DNA from: Komarekiella atlantica HA4396-MV6
GTDB lineage: Bacteria; Cyanobacteriota; Cyanobacteriia; Cyanobacteriales; Nostocaceae
Direction of reading: 5' to 3'
Length of the DNA stretch: 64,000 nucleotides
Assembly (NCBI GenBank): GCA_019359395.1
Contig: JAHHHK010000040.1
Location: forward strand, 1-64,000
In this document: positions 21,072-30,068 of the stretch, in pieces
How the letters are laid out: each line of letters starts with the position of its first letter
Position numbering within the stretch: the first letter of the stretch is position 1
Program-made: the position numbers and the translations under genes
The notes under the pieces: model-generated
What the model saw: the letters and a program-made list of their open reading frames with translations, nothing else
What the model was told of the DNA's origin: nothing
The model's database searches: none

Positions 21072-22205
21072 ATGAATGTAGTCATCATCGGTTGTGGCGT
21101 AGTTGGGGCTGCGATCGCCTATGAGCTGAGTCAAGTTAAAGGGAGCAAAATCACAGTTTTCGACCGACAACCACCTGCCCAAGCTGCCACGGGCGCTGCT
21201 CTTGGCGTTTTGATGGGTGTGATTAGCCATAAAATCAAGGGTAAGGCTTGGCAGATGCGACAAACTAGCATCCAACGCTATGAAACCTTGGTTCCAGAAC
21301 TAGAAGCCATAACCGACCGCAAAATCCCTTTCAACCGCCAGGGAATTCTCAGTCTTTGCTTGGAAGAAGAGAATTTAGCAGCGTGGGAAAAACTAGTAGA
21401 AATTCGCCATTCTCAAGGCTGGCAGTTGGAAATTTGGGACACTGTTAAACTCAAAAATATCTGTCCTCAAATCAATAATCCCAAAATTACTGGCGCTGTC
21501 TATTCTCCCCAAGACTGCCAACTTGATCCAACTGCCCTGACTTTAGCTTTAGTTGAGGCTGCCCAACATAACGGCGTTACTTTCAAATTTGGCGTGACTG
21601 TTTTGGATGCGCCAGCGTCACCCTCTGAGTCTTCCCCTGAATTTTGCGTAGGCGCAGCCCGTCGTAGACATCAACTAGAGACTACAGAAGGAAAAATATC
21701 AGCGGATTGGTTTGTAATTGCATCTGGACTAGGTTCAACGCCATTAACGGCAAAATTTAACCAAATGGTTGATATCCGCCCTGTGCTGGGGCAAGCATTG
21801 CAAGTACGTTTAGGTTATTCATTGGGAAATCCCGACTTTCAGCCAGTAATCACTGGTAATGATGTCCATATTGTGCCTGTGGGCGATGGAGATTACTGGG
21901 TAGGTGCAACAGTGGAGTTTCCTAGCAATGGCAATGAGATACCGCCAAATCAACAACTGCTGGAGTCTGTTCGAGAACAAGCGATCGCTTTTTGCCCAGA
22001 GTTAGCAACAGCAAGTATAATCCGCACTTGGTCAGGGTTACGTCCCCGTCCCGAAGGACGCCCAGCACCCGTTATCGGTAAGCTACCAGGATTTAATAAT
22101 GTACTTCTTGCTACCGGACACTATCGCAACGGCGTTTTACTAGCACCCGCCACAGCTCATACAATTCGTGAGATGATTATTTCTCAGGGGACTGTTGACT
22201 GTTAA
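21072..22205 (+). CDS. FAD-dependent oxidoreductase, DAO / glycine-oxidase (ThiO-like) family
   Basis: 'MNVVIIGCGVVGAAIAYELS', 'TWSGLRPRPEGRPAPVIGKLPGFNNVLLATGHYRNGVLLAPATA'. Confidence 0.85.
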   Translation: MNVVIIGCGVVGAAIAYELSQVKGSKITVFDRQPPAQAATGAALGVLMGVISHKIKGKAWQMRQTSIQRYETLVPELEAITDRKIPFNRQGILSLCLEEENLAAWEKLVEIRHSQGWQLEIWDTVKLKNICPQINNPKITGAVYSPQDCQLDPTALTLALVEAAQHNGVTFKFGVTVLDAPASPSESSPEFCVGAARRRHQLETTEGKISADWFVIASGLGSTPLTAKFNQMVDIRPVLGQALQVRLGYSLGNPDFQPVITGNDVHIVPVGDGDYWVGATVEFPSNGNEIPPNQQLLESVREQAIAFCPELATASIIRTWSGLRPRPEGRPAPVIGKLPGFNNVLLATGHYRNGVLLAPATAHTIREMIISQGTVDC

Positions 22206-22262
22206 CTGTTAACTGTTAACTGTTAACTGTTAACTGTTAACTGTTAACTGTTGACTGTTGAC
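22191..22262. repeat. Heptanucleotide STRR, about 10 units of actgtta/actgttg
   Basis: 'actgttgactgttaactgttaactgttaa...gactgttgac'. Confidence 0.97.
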
Positions 22263-22360
22263 ATCCCCATCCCTTTTATAAAAAAGTATTTTTTATCTTT
22301 GTGCCTTTTTTTATATTTAAGGCGCGAAACTTTTGCACTCCAAATTCATAGGAAAATAGC

Positions 22361-23209
22361 GTGTCAATAACAGAACATAAAATCAATGTAGATTCACTGG
22401 AATGGTTTTATCGCGAATCTTCACCAATTGGTAGAACTGACTTGCTACCTGTGTTGTTACTGCATGGCATCGTATCACAAAGTTACAGTTGGCGTCATAT
22501 TATACCTGCTTTAGCCAGCCAGGGTACAAGAGCGATCGCTCCAGATTGGATTGGTTATGGCTTTTCTGCAAAACCGGAAAAACGAGATTTTGCTTACACT
22601 CCTGATGCTTTTATCAAAGCTTTAGAAGGATTTATTAAAGCGTTAGAAATTGAACGTTTTTCTTTAGTTGTGCAAGGCTTTTTAGGTTCTGTAGGACTAC
22701 AATATGCATTGCGTCACCCTGAACAAATTGCTAACTTAGCTATTTTAAATACACCGATTTCAACTGCTGCTAAATTGCCCTGGAAAATTAAACAAATGGG
22801 TTTACCTTTAGCTGGTGAAGTGATCACCCAAGACCCCCTGTTAGTTGACCGGACGCTAGAAGGTGGTTGCCGTTACCGAATAGAAGATCAAGATTTAGAT
22901 ATTTATCGCAAACCATTTTTGAAAACTTCTGCTTCTGGGCGAAGTTTATTAGGAACTATTCGCAATTTGCAACTTGAACCAGCAATGACAGAAATCGAAT
23001 CTGGTTTTAAAGAATGGCAGCAACCAGTTCTAATTCAATGGGGTATGATTGACCCTTGGTTGCCCATAGACATAGCACAAAGTTTTGTCGATTCTGTACC
23101 GAATACCGAATTAATCAAACTTAATAACGTCGGGCATTATCCTCAAGAACACTACCACGAGGTGATTTTGCAAGACCTTTTACCCTTTGTGCGTCGTAAA
23201 GATTCCTAA
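22361..23209 (+). CDS. Alpha/beta hydrolase
   Basis: 'LPVLLLHGIVSQSYSWRHIIPALASQGTRAIAPDWIGYGFSAKP', C-terminal 'NNVGHYPQEHYHE'; GTG start. Confidence 0.88.
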   Translation: MSITEHKINVDSLEWFYRESSPIGRTDLLPVLLLHGIVSQSYSWRHIIPALASQGTRAIAPDWIGYGFSAKPEKRDFAYTPDAFIKALEGFIKALEIERFSLVVQGFLGSVGLQYALRHPEQIANLAILNTPISTAAKLPWKIKQMGLPLAGEVITQDPLLVDRTLEGGCRYRIEDQDLDIYRKPFLKTSASGRSLLGTIRNLQLEPAMTEIESGFKEWQQPVLIQWGMIDPWLPIDIAQSFVDSVPNTELIKLNNVGHYPQEHYHEVILQDLLPFVRRKDS

Positions 23210-23439
23210 TGAGAATAGAAATCGGGCAAAAATCGATATTATAAAAATGAAACCACTGTCTTGGAAAATTCTGAGCATTGAAAACTGACACTTAGACTTT
23301 CCACCAATAAACACAGATAAACATCGATAATTTATCTGTCTTGAAAAGTTATGTTCGCCGGAAGCCGGCGCTCATACTTTTCGCTGTGTTTATTGGTGTT
23401 CATCGTGGTTAAAAAAATAAGTTAGAGGTTTTGCTAGCA

Positions 23440-24024
23440 ATGGCTTATTCCTGGTATAAAGCATTTCATATTGTCGGATTTGTAGTTTGGTTTGCCGGTT
23501 TGTTCTACCTGGTACGTCTTTTTATCTATCACGTTGAAGCTAACCAAGAACCTGAACCAGCACGCACGATACTGAAGAATCAGTATCAAATTATGGAAAA
23601 ACGCCTCTATAGTATCATCACCACTCCAGGAATGTTCTTAACGGTAGCAATGGCAATTGGTTTATTAAGCACTGAACCAGATGTTTTAAAAGAGGGTTGG
23701 TTACATATCAAACTACTGTTTGTTGCCATTTTAATTGGCTATCATCATTACTGCGCTCGTCTGATGAAGCAATTAGCAGCAGATGAGTGTCGCTGGAGTG
23801 GTCAGCAGTTGCGTGCTTTAAACGAAGCACCTACAGTCATGTTAGTTGTGATTGTATTGCTGGCTGTGTTTAAGAATAATCTACCTACAGATATCACAGC
23901 CTGGGGCATTTTCGGCTTGATTATTTTTATGGCGGTTACAATTCAACTTTACGCCAAAAAACGTAAACGGGATAAAGAGAAGCTGATGCCACAAATACCA
24001 CAAGTTCCTCAAGAACAAAGTTAG
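23440..24024 (+). CDS. hemJ: Protoporphyrinogen oxidase HemJ
   Basis: 'MAYSWYKAFHIVGFVVWFAGLFYLVRLFIYHVEA', 'IKLLFVAILIGYHHYCARLMKQLA', 'LNEAPTVMLVVIVLLAVFK'. Confidence 0.93.
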   Translation: MAYSWYKAFHIVGFVVWFAGLFYLVRLFIYHVEANQEPEPARTILKNQYQIMEKRLYSIITTPGMFLTVAMAIGLLSTEPDVLKEGWLHIKLLFVAILIGYHHYCARLMKQLAADECRWSGQQLRALNEAPTVMLVVIVLLAVFKNNLPTDITAWGIFGLIIFMAVTIQLYAKKRKRDKEKLMPQIPQVPQEQS

Positions 24025-24029
24025 ACAAA

Positions 24030-24085
24030 ATTGCCTGAGATACTTTAAATTAAGAAATTTTAAAACCTAGTGATATCTCAGGCGT
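24030..24085 (+). terminator. Inverted repeat downstream of hemJ
   Basis: 'gcctgagatac...gatatctcaggc' with a long AT-rich loop. Confidence 0.35.
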
Positions 24086-24236
24086 AAATATTTCAGCTAC
24101 GGCAGTTTGCAATGCAATTAGGTGAGGTACAGAACTAGATTCTAAAGCTAGATATTAAAAAATATTTTACTCTTGCGTCCTAAATTCTGCTATATAATGC
24201 ACCTTTGCTTGCAATGGCGAAAGAGGTAAACCCACT

Positions 24237-25100
24237 ATGGAAAATCAGTCATTATTTAATAATCGAGTGGGCATACTAGCTACAATGCACCAAAAAGAGA
24301 GAGTAATTGCCCCACTATTGGAACAAGAATTAGGAATTAAAGTTAAAGTACCGCCAAATTTTAATACTGATATCTTTGGAACATTTACAAGAGAGGTGAA
24401 ACGTTCAGGTACTCAAATTATAGCAGCAAGATTAAAAGCCGAAAAAGCATTAGATGTTACAGGAGAAACTTTAGCGATCGCCAGCGAAGGTAGTTTTATA
24501 CTTGATCCCAGCTTACCTTATATTTACTCTAACAGAGAAATTGTCATTTTGTTAGATAAAGAAAATGATTTAGAGATTATTGGCGAGGAATTTTCTTTAG
24601 AAACTAATTTTAATTATCAAGTAGTGGACAACCTTGAAGAAGCAGAAAATTTTGCGAGAAAAATTGGTTTTCCCGAACATGGAATAGTTGTCAGGTTTGA
24701 GTTATCAGCCACAAATGATATTAAAATTATCAAAGGTATTACTACAGCAGAAAAACTTTTAGAAACTGTTAATTTTGCCCTAACTAATTCACCAGATGGT
24801 CAAATACACATGGAAACAGATATGCGGGCACTTTATAATCCCACGCGGATGAAAAATATCAACAAAGCTACCCATGACTTAGTAAGAAAAGTTAACAGCC
24901 ATTGCCCAAACTGTTCTGCACCTGGTTTTTCAATAACTAAAAGCATTAAAGGATTACCCTGTGCAATTTGTTATATGCCTACTCCTTTAACTCGTGCGGT
25001 AATTTATCAATGTAAAAAATGCGGTTTTAGTCAAGAAAACTTATTTACTGATGGTCAAGAGTTAGCTGATCCGTCCCAATGTTCTTACTGTAATCCATAG
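24237..25100 (+). CDS. DUF6671-like protein with C-terminal zinc ribbon
   Basis: C-terminal 'HCPNCSAPGFSITKSIKGLPCAICYMPT...YQCKKCGFSQ...DPSQCSYCNP'; N-terminal 'GILATMHQKERVIAPLLEQELGIKVKVPPNFNTDIFGTFTREVKR'. Confidence 0.75.
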   Translation: MENQSLFNNRVGILATMHQKERVIAPLLEQELGIKVKVPPNFNTDIFGTFTREVKRSGTQIIAARLKAEKALDVTGETLAIASEGSFILDPSLPYIYSNREIVILLDKENDLEIIGEEFSLETNFNYQVVDNLEEAENFARKIGFPEHGIVVRFELSATNDIKIIKGITTAEKLLETVNFALTNSPDGQIHMETDMRALYNPTRMKNINKATHDLVRKVNSHCPNCSAPGFSITKSIKGLPCAICYMPTPLTRAVIYQCKKCGFSQENLFTDGQELADPSQCSYCNP

Positions 25101-25133
25101 GCTTTAAAGTGAATGCTAATATTTAGATAAAAC

Positions 25134-25350
25134 CCCCCTCTGTTAGGTAAAAACATGAGGGGAGTTAGAGTTAAAGTCCGGTAGGGTAATCGGGCTATCT
25201 AAGTATTTAATATTTATGCCTTCTTTCTTTGCTCCTCCTGAAGACAGATAAAAATTTTATTGAAATTATGTGTTGGTATCTTTTGAAAAAAATCCCCCTT
25301 TGCTAGGTAGTAAAGGGGGATGTAGGGTTAAAGTTCTTCAGGTGATCGGA
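25134..25350. repeat. Two direct copies of a structured ~60-nt intergenic element
   Basis: 'ccccctctgttaggtaaaaacatgaggggagttagagttaaagtccggtagggtaatcgggctat' and 'ccccctttgctaggtagtaaagggggatgtagggttaaagttcttcaggtgatcggaatat'. Confidence 0.6.
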
Positions 25351-25567
25351 ATATATATTTTTATAATTTATGATGTTTATATTTATTCCTTCATTAGATA
25401 GAGAAACATATTGTCAAAATCCTCAAGAATGTATCTTTTATGACAGAAAGTGAATATTATCCAAAAGTCAAAAAGCGATTTAAACTTATAAAAAGCGATC
25501 GCGTGTTAAATCTGATTTATTATGCTTATAAATATTTAAAGACTAAACTTTAGGAATTAATAAAAAA

Positions 25568-25599
25568 GCTCTCTTGCAATTGACTAGCAAGAGAGCAGC
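25568..25599 (-). terminator. Hairpin 'gctctcttgc aattgacta gcaagagagc'
   Basis: Perfect 10-bp stem flanked by an A-run (T-run on the minus strand), downstream of the ABC transporter. Confidence 0.65.
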
Positions 25600-25716
25600 A
25601 ATATGGTTATGGTGTGAGGAGCAAACTGAATATTTGCTTTCGTTCATAACCTAACAAATCAATGTGACATGTTCGTAACAATTATATGAACATCATGCGA
25701 TCGCTTTATCCCTGAA

Positions 25717-26451
25717 CTAGAGCATTTTTTCCAAAAACTGCTTGGCGCGATCGCACTGAGGACTCTGAAAAAACTCCTTGGGTGTGGTATCCTCTGCTAA
25801 AGTTCCTTGATCGAGAAACATAATCCGGCTAGCAACTTCTCTAGCAAAGCCCATTTCGTGGGTGACGATTGCCATTGTGATTCCGGTTAGTGCCAAAGCT
25901 TTCATCACTTCCAGCACATCTTTAACCATTTCTGGATCTAAAGCAGAGGTGGGTTCATCAAACAATATCATCTCTGGTTCCATCGCCAACGCCCGCGCGA
26001 TCGCAACTCGTTGTTTTTGTCCACCGGATAATTTGGATGGGTAGACATCGGCTTTTGGCTCTAAACCTACTTTACCGAGCAATTCTAGACCCTTCTGTTG
26101 CGCTTGCTGTTTGTTAATTCCTTTTACCTTAATGGGTGCGTAAGTGACATTTTGCAGCACTGTCATGTGAGGAAACAAATTAAAGTGTTGAAACACCATC
26201 ACCAAACGTTGGCGAATCTTGCCGATATTTATTTTAGGATTAGTAATTTCTTGCTCGTGAAAGTAGATTCGTCCTCTGGTGGGATATTCTAGCAAGTTCA
26301 TGCATCGTAAAAAAGTAGACTTGCCCGAACCAGAAGGCCCTAAGATAGCAACTACTTCTCCCTGGTAAATCTCCGTATAAATATCTTTGAGTACATCAAG
26401 TTTACCAAAGGATTTACACAAAAATTCTGTGCGAATTACGGCATTACTCAC
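25717..26451 (-). CDS. Amino-acid ABC transporter ATP-binding protein (GlnQ/BgtA-like)
   Basis: Walker A 'GPSGSGKST', signature 'LSGGQKQRVAIARALAMEPEMILFDEPTSALDPE'. Confidence 0.95.
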   Translation of the reverse strand: MSNAVIRTEFLCKSFGKLDVLKDIYTEIYQGEVVAILGPSGSGKSTFLRCMNLLEYPTRGRIYFHEQEITNPKINIGKIRQRLVMVFQHFNLFPHMTVLQNVTYAPIKVKGINKQQAQQKGLELLGKVGLEPKADVYPSKLSGGQKQRVAIARALAMEPEMILFDEPTSALDPEMVKDVLEVMKALALTGITMAIVTHEMGFAREVASRIMFLDQGTLAEDTTPKEFFQSPQCDRAKQFLEKML

Positions 26452-27922
26452 TTTGCCTTAACCTCCTTTCTAAAGCGGATGCACCAAACGTCAATCCCAT
26501 CACCAGAACGTAGTAAATTAACCCGGCAAACAGCAAGGGTTCAAAATAAATATACTTATTTGCCCCCACAATTTGGGCACTGCGTAAGATTTCCACCACA
26601 CCAATTGTTGACACTAGTGCGGAATCTTTCAAGAGTCCGATAGTTTCATTCACCAACGCCGGTAGAATGTTCTTCAATGCTTGAGGCAAAATCACATCCC
26701 ACATCATCAACCAATAGGGTACACCCATAGACAGCGCCGCTTCACTCTGTCCTTTATCTACCGCCTGAATCCCGCCTCGAATGGTTTCCGACATATATGC
26801 ACCTGAATTCAGGGTAAAAGTTAGTACCCCTGCCTCCAATGCCGAAATATCGTAGCCTGTAAGTTGAGGTGTGGCGTAGTAAACCAAAGCCAACTGTAAC
26901 AGCAGAGGTGTGCCCCGAAATACAGAGGTATAAGCGTTAGCAAGCCAGGTAAGCGGCTTGATACCAGTAATCTTCAATAACGAGAGTACTGTCCCCCAAA
27001 TTAACCCCAAGGATACAGATAATAGCGTGAACAATAAAGTTAAAGGGATTCCCTGAAGAATAAAGGGAATATCTGGAAGAATTCTGCTGAAGTCTAGATT
27101 TAGTCCGCTTTTAGTTGAGGATGCCGTATCAACGGTAGTTTTTTGCGAAAACCACTTGGTTGCAAGTTTTGCCAATTCGCCTTTATCCTTCATTTGTTGA
27201 AGGACTTTGTTAAACGGTTCAACCAGAGAGGAACCTTTAGGAAAAGCGATCGCCGATCCGCTAGCTTCCTCTGAAGGAATAACGTTAAACTCTAAATCTG
27301 GGTTAGCTTGGGCAAATCCCTTAGCAACGGTATCTTCAACAATTGCTGCATCAATTCGCCCAGATTTGATTTCTTGAACTACTTCTGGTACTTTGTTGAG
27401 TTGTTTTAGCTGAATACCCGCAACTTTTTGGGCAATTTTTTGAGCATTTTGCTCTTGGATAGTCCCTAGTTGTACTCCAACCTTTTTCCCTGATAAATCT
27501 TTTGGCTGCTTCAGGTTACTATTTTTAGGAGCGACAATTGTATCTTTTGCTTCGTAATAAATAATTGAGAAATCAACATTTTTTTGACGTTCTGGCGTCG
27601 GAGTCATCCCAGCCATCACAAAATCAGCCCGATTTGCTTGGAGTGCGGGAATTAAACCATTAAAATCGGACTCCATTACCTTGAGTTTGAACCCTAGTTC
27701 TTTGGCAAGGGTATTAGCAATATCAATATCAAAGCCAACAATTTGCCGATCGCCCCCTTTTGTGTCATAAAACTCATAAGGTGGGTAATCTGGTGAGGTA
27801 ATTAACGTCAGCGTGTCTTTGCCAACAGATGAAACTGCTTGTAAGGGATTGCTATGGCCCGCGATGCTGATTACCAGCATCACTGCAAACATCGTCAAGA
27901 GCCATGCTTTTCTGTTCTTCAT
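26444..27922 (-). CDS. Fused substrate-binding and permease protein of amino-acid ABC transporter (BgtB-like)
   Basis: N-terminal SBP domain 'LTLITSPDYPPYEFYD...GFDIDIANTLAKELG', C-terminal permease 'FTLNSGAYMSETIRGGIQAVDKGQSEAALSMG'; overlaps the ATPase gene by 8 bp. Confidence 0.93.
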   Translation of the reverse strand: MKNRKAWLLTMFAVMLVISIAGHSNPLQAVSSVGKDTLTLITSPDYPPYEFYDTKGGDRQIVGFDIDIANTLAKELGFKLKVMESDFNGLIPALQANRADFVMAGMTPTPERQKNVDFSIIYYEAKDTIVAPKNSNLKQPKDLSGKKVGVQLGTIQEQNAQKIAQKVAGIQLKQLNKVPEVVQEIKSGRIDAAIVEDTVAKGFAQANPDLEFNVIPSEEASGSAIAFPKGSSLVEPFNKVLQQMKDKGELAKLATKWFSQKTTVDTASSTKSGLNLDFSRILPDIPFILQGIPLTLLFTLLSVSLGLIWGTVLSLLKITGIKPLTWLANAYTSVFRGTPLLLQLALVYYATPQLTGYDISALEAGVLTFTLNSGAYMSETIRGGIQAVDKGQSEAALSMGVPYWLMMWDVILPQALKNILPALVNETIGLLKDSALVSTIGVVEILRSAQIVGANKYIYFEPLLFAGLIYYVLVMGLTFGASALERRLRQSE

Positions 27923-28001
27923 AGGCTTGCTGATTATATAGATACACCTGATATGAGCAGAATATCAGGGAATTATATAACTGTACCTTTTGAATAAACA
28001 G

Positions 28002-28030
28002 TAGAGACGTTGCAATGCAACGTCTCTACG
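28002..28030. repeat. Palindromic repeat 'gtagagacgttgcaatgcaacgtctctac'
   Basis: Third copy of the family at 8404 and 19465. Confidence 0.85.
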
Positions 28031-28160
28031 AAATAATCGGTTTTTTTGCTTGAATACTGAATCGGTATTCTAGTGGCAGAAAACGCATACAGTACTATGT
28101 TGGTTATCTTTAAGGCAGCGATCGCTTACTTGCAGAAATATCTACATTGACTAAAATACC

Positions 28161-28877
28161 TTAAGTAAATTCTGAATTTTTATTAACAATCAAATGCTGG
28201 ACTTGCTCGTAACAACAATCAATAAAATAACTAAACCAAGTAACTATTCCTAGAAATTTCGAGCCTTCTTCGATTGTGGAATGCAAAAACATTTTTTCTG
28301 GAGTAGCAACATCAACAATAGTTGATATAACAAAAAAGAAAAGTGATAGTAGTAGAATTGTATAATTAGTCTTTTGAAATAGCGATTTAAATTTGAATAA
28401 ATAAACTAAGATTATAATAGCATACATACCAAAGAAAATTGATTCAAAAAGGTTTTTAATCGGACTAGGATTGGTAAAAGTACTCAAGTCGATAAAAGAG
28501 CGATAATAATATTCATGAATTTGAAATAAGTCATCCAAAAGAATAACTAATGTAATGCACCCAGAAAATAGTAAAAATTTCGACCATTTTTTAGATTTTA
28601 ATCCCCCCTTTTTTTGTAAAAGGAAGGAACTAAATATAGAAGTTGCTGCTGACGCACACCAAAACAATATACCAAGCATAGAAATCATGCCTGTGTAAGG
28701 AGGTAATTTCCCCATTTCGTTAGGATCTACAACTAATATATAGAACGGAATGCCCTGAATTTTAACTATAATTTGCGTCACTATAAGAAAAATTGTTGTC
28801 GGCAAAACCACTCTAACCACGATGGCAGGTAGATTTTTAAATAATCGAGAGTTGAACGAATTTGATTGCATGTCCAT
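28161..28877 (-). CDS. Polytopic membrane protein of unknown function
   Basis: About 6 predicted TM segments with 'LDDLFQIHEYYYR' and 'HSTIEEGSKFLGIVTWFSYF'. Confidence 0.6.
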   Translation of the reverse strand: MDMQSNSFNSRLFKNLPAIVVRVVLPTTIFLIVTQIIVKIQGIPFYILVVDPNEMGKLPPYTGMISMLGILFWCASAATSIFSSFLLQKKGGLKSKKWSKFLLFSGCITLVILLDDLFQIHEYYYRSFIDLSTFTNPSPIKNLFESIFFGMYAIIILVYLFKFKSLFQKTNYTILLLSLFFFVISTIVDVATPEKMFLHSTIEEGSKFLGIVTWFSYFIDCCYEQVQHLIVNKNSEFT

Positions 28878-29611
28878 TTTATAATCATTCCTTAAATAAA
28901 AATTCGCGCTTTTAAAAAACAGAGGCGCATATAAATTTGCAATTTTTACCTGTAATGAATTGCGACATGAAAGGCATAAGTGCCATGTCAGATGAAGTAT
29001 GCATCTGATAAGCGCTTTAGAACCATATACATCGACTTTGCCAAAGTGCCTAATCTATATGGGTATTAAAGTTAAGTAAAGATTAAGCTACTACTAAGGA
29101 TATCTTAAACTAAAAAGTCACTGAAGTTTTTTTACTTACAAAATTTTTAAATAAAAAAGTCTACTCACTCTTTTATGTAGTTTTTTGTACATGAAGGATG
29201 AGTAATAGGACGTGGGACATTAGCCTGCATCTAGCACTCCGCTACGCCGTCCAATCTTCCCCAGTTGTTGGATTTGCCGTGGAGGCAAAAAAGAGCATGA
29301 CAAATTTACCCAAGTAATCCTTCGGCGTAAACATCACCTGCTGTTGGCGACTCTAAAGTATAAAAACGTAAGTGTTATTAAGCATCAAAAAGTCATTAAG
29401 ACAGCAAAAAGTGTATCGTGTTGTTTTCTGCCTTAGACTTCTACAGGGATTGTAGTTGGCATTGCCTCTCGTAGAGAAGAAATCTGTTAGCGCAGCGTTT
29501 TGTAGAGAGGAACAATCGTCACTTTTCAAGACAAGACTTCATTGCCTAAATCCTCTAGCTGTTTTCTATGGGCTACAACCCACTGCGCTTAAAGCATTAA
29601 GCACTACTGAA

Positions 29612-30013
29612 CTACTTACAGTTGCCATCTACACAGTATGCTGATTGATAGGTACTAGGACGCTTACCAAAAATTGTATAACGATTATCGCGGACTTGTT
29701 CGTAGAAGCGATCGCCTACCCACTTAACTCCAGGTAAAGCTCGATAAGCATCTACAAATATACTTCCTAGCGGTAATAACCGCCCAATTTCTTCAGCGGC
29801 GTCACTACCTTGCCAACGTCTTTGAGGCGCATTGCCATCAATTAAAATCATGCCTTGTTCGCAATCTTGGGCTGTGATTCCCCATCGTGAAAGTGTGTCC
29901 TCCTCTTGCATAGGGGCGTAGCGAAACAGCTTTCCTTGGTCTAGAGTTTCTAACAATTGCACTAAAGTAACGCAGAGATGACAATTTCCGTCGTAGATCA
30001 CGTAGTAATTCAT
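29612..30013 (-). CDS. DCC-family (DUF393) thiol-disulfide oxidoreductase-like protein
   Basis: 'MNYYVIYDGNCHLCVTLVQLLETLDQG' (CxxC) ... 'LPGVKWVGDRFYEQVRDNRYTIFGKR'. Confidence 0.88.
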   Translation of the reverse strand: MNYYVIYDGNCHLCVTLVQLLETLDQGKLFRYAPMQEEDTLSRWGITAQDCEQGMILIDGNAPQRRWQGSDAAEEIGRLLPLGSIFVDAYRALPGVKWVGDRFYEQVRDNRYTIFGKRPSTYQSAYCVDGNCK

Positions 30014-30068
30014 TTTTTCTGTTGTATCACTACATCTAGTGTAATTATTTTACAGGTTTATTTTCGTC

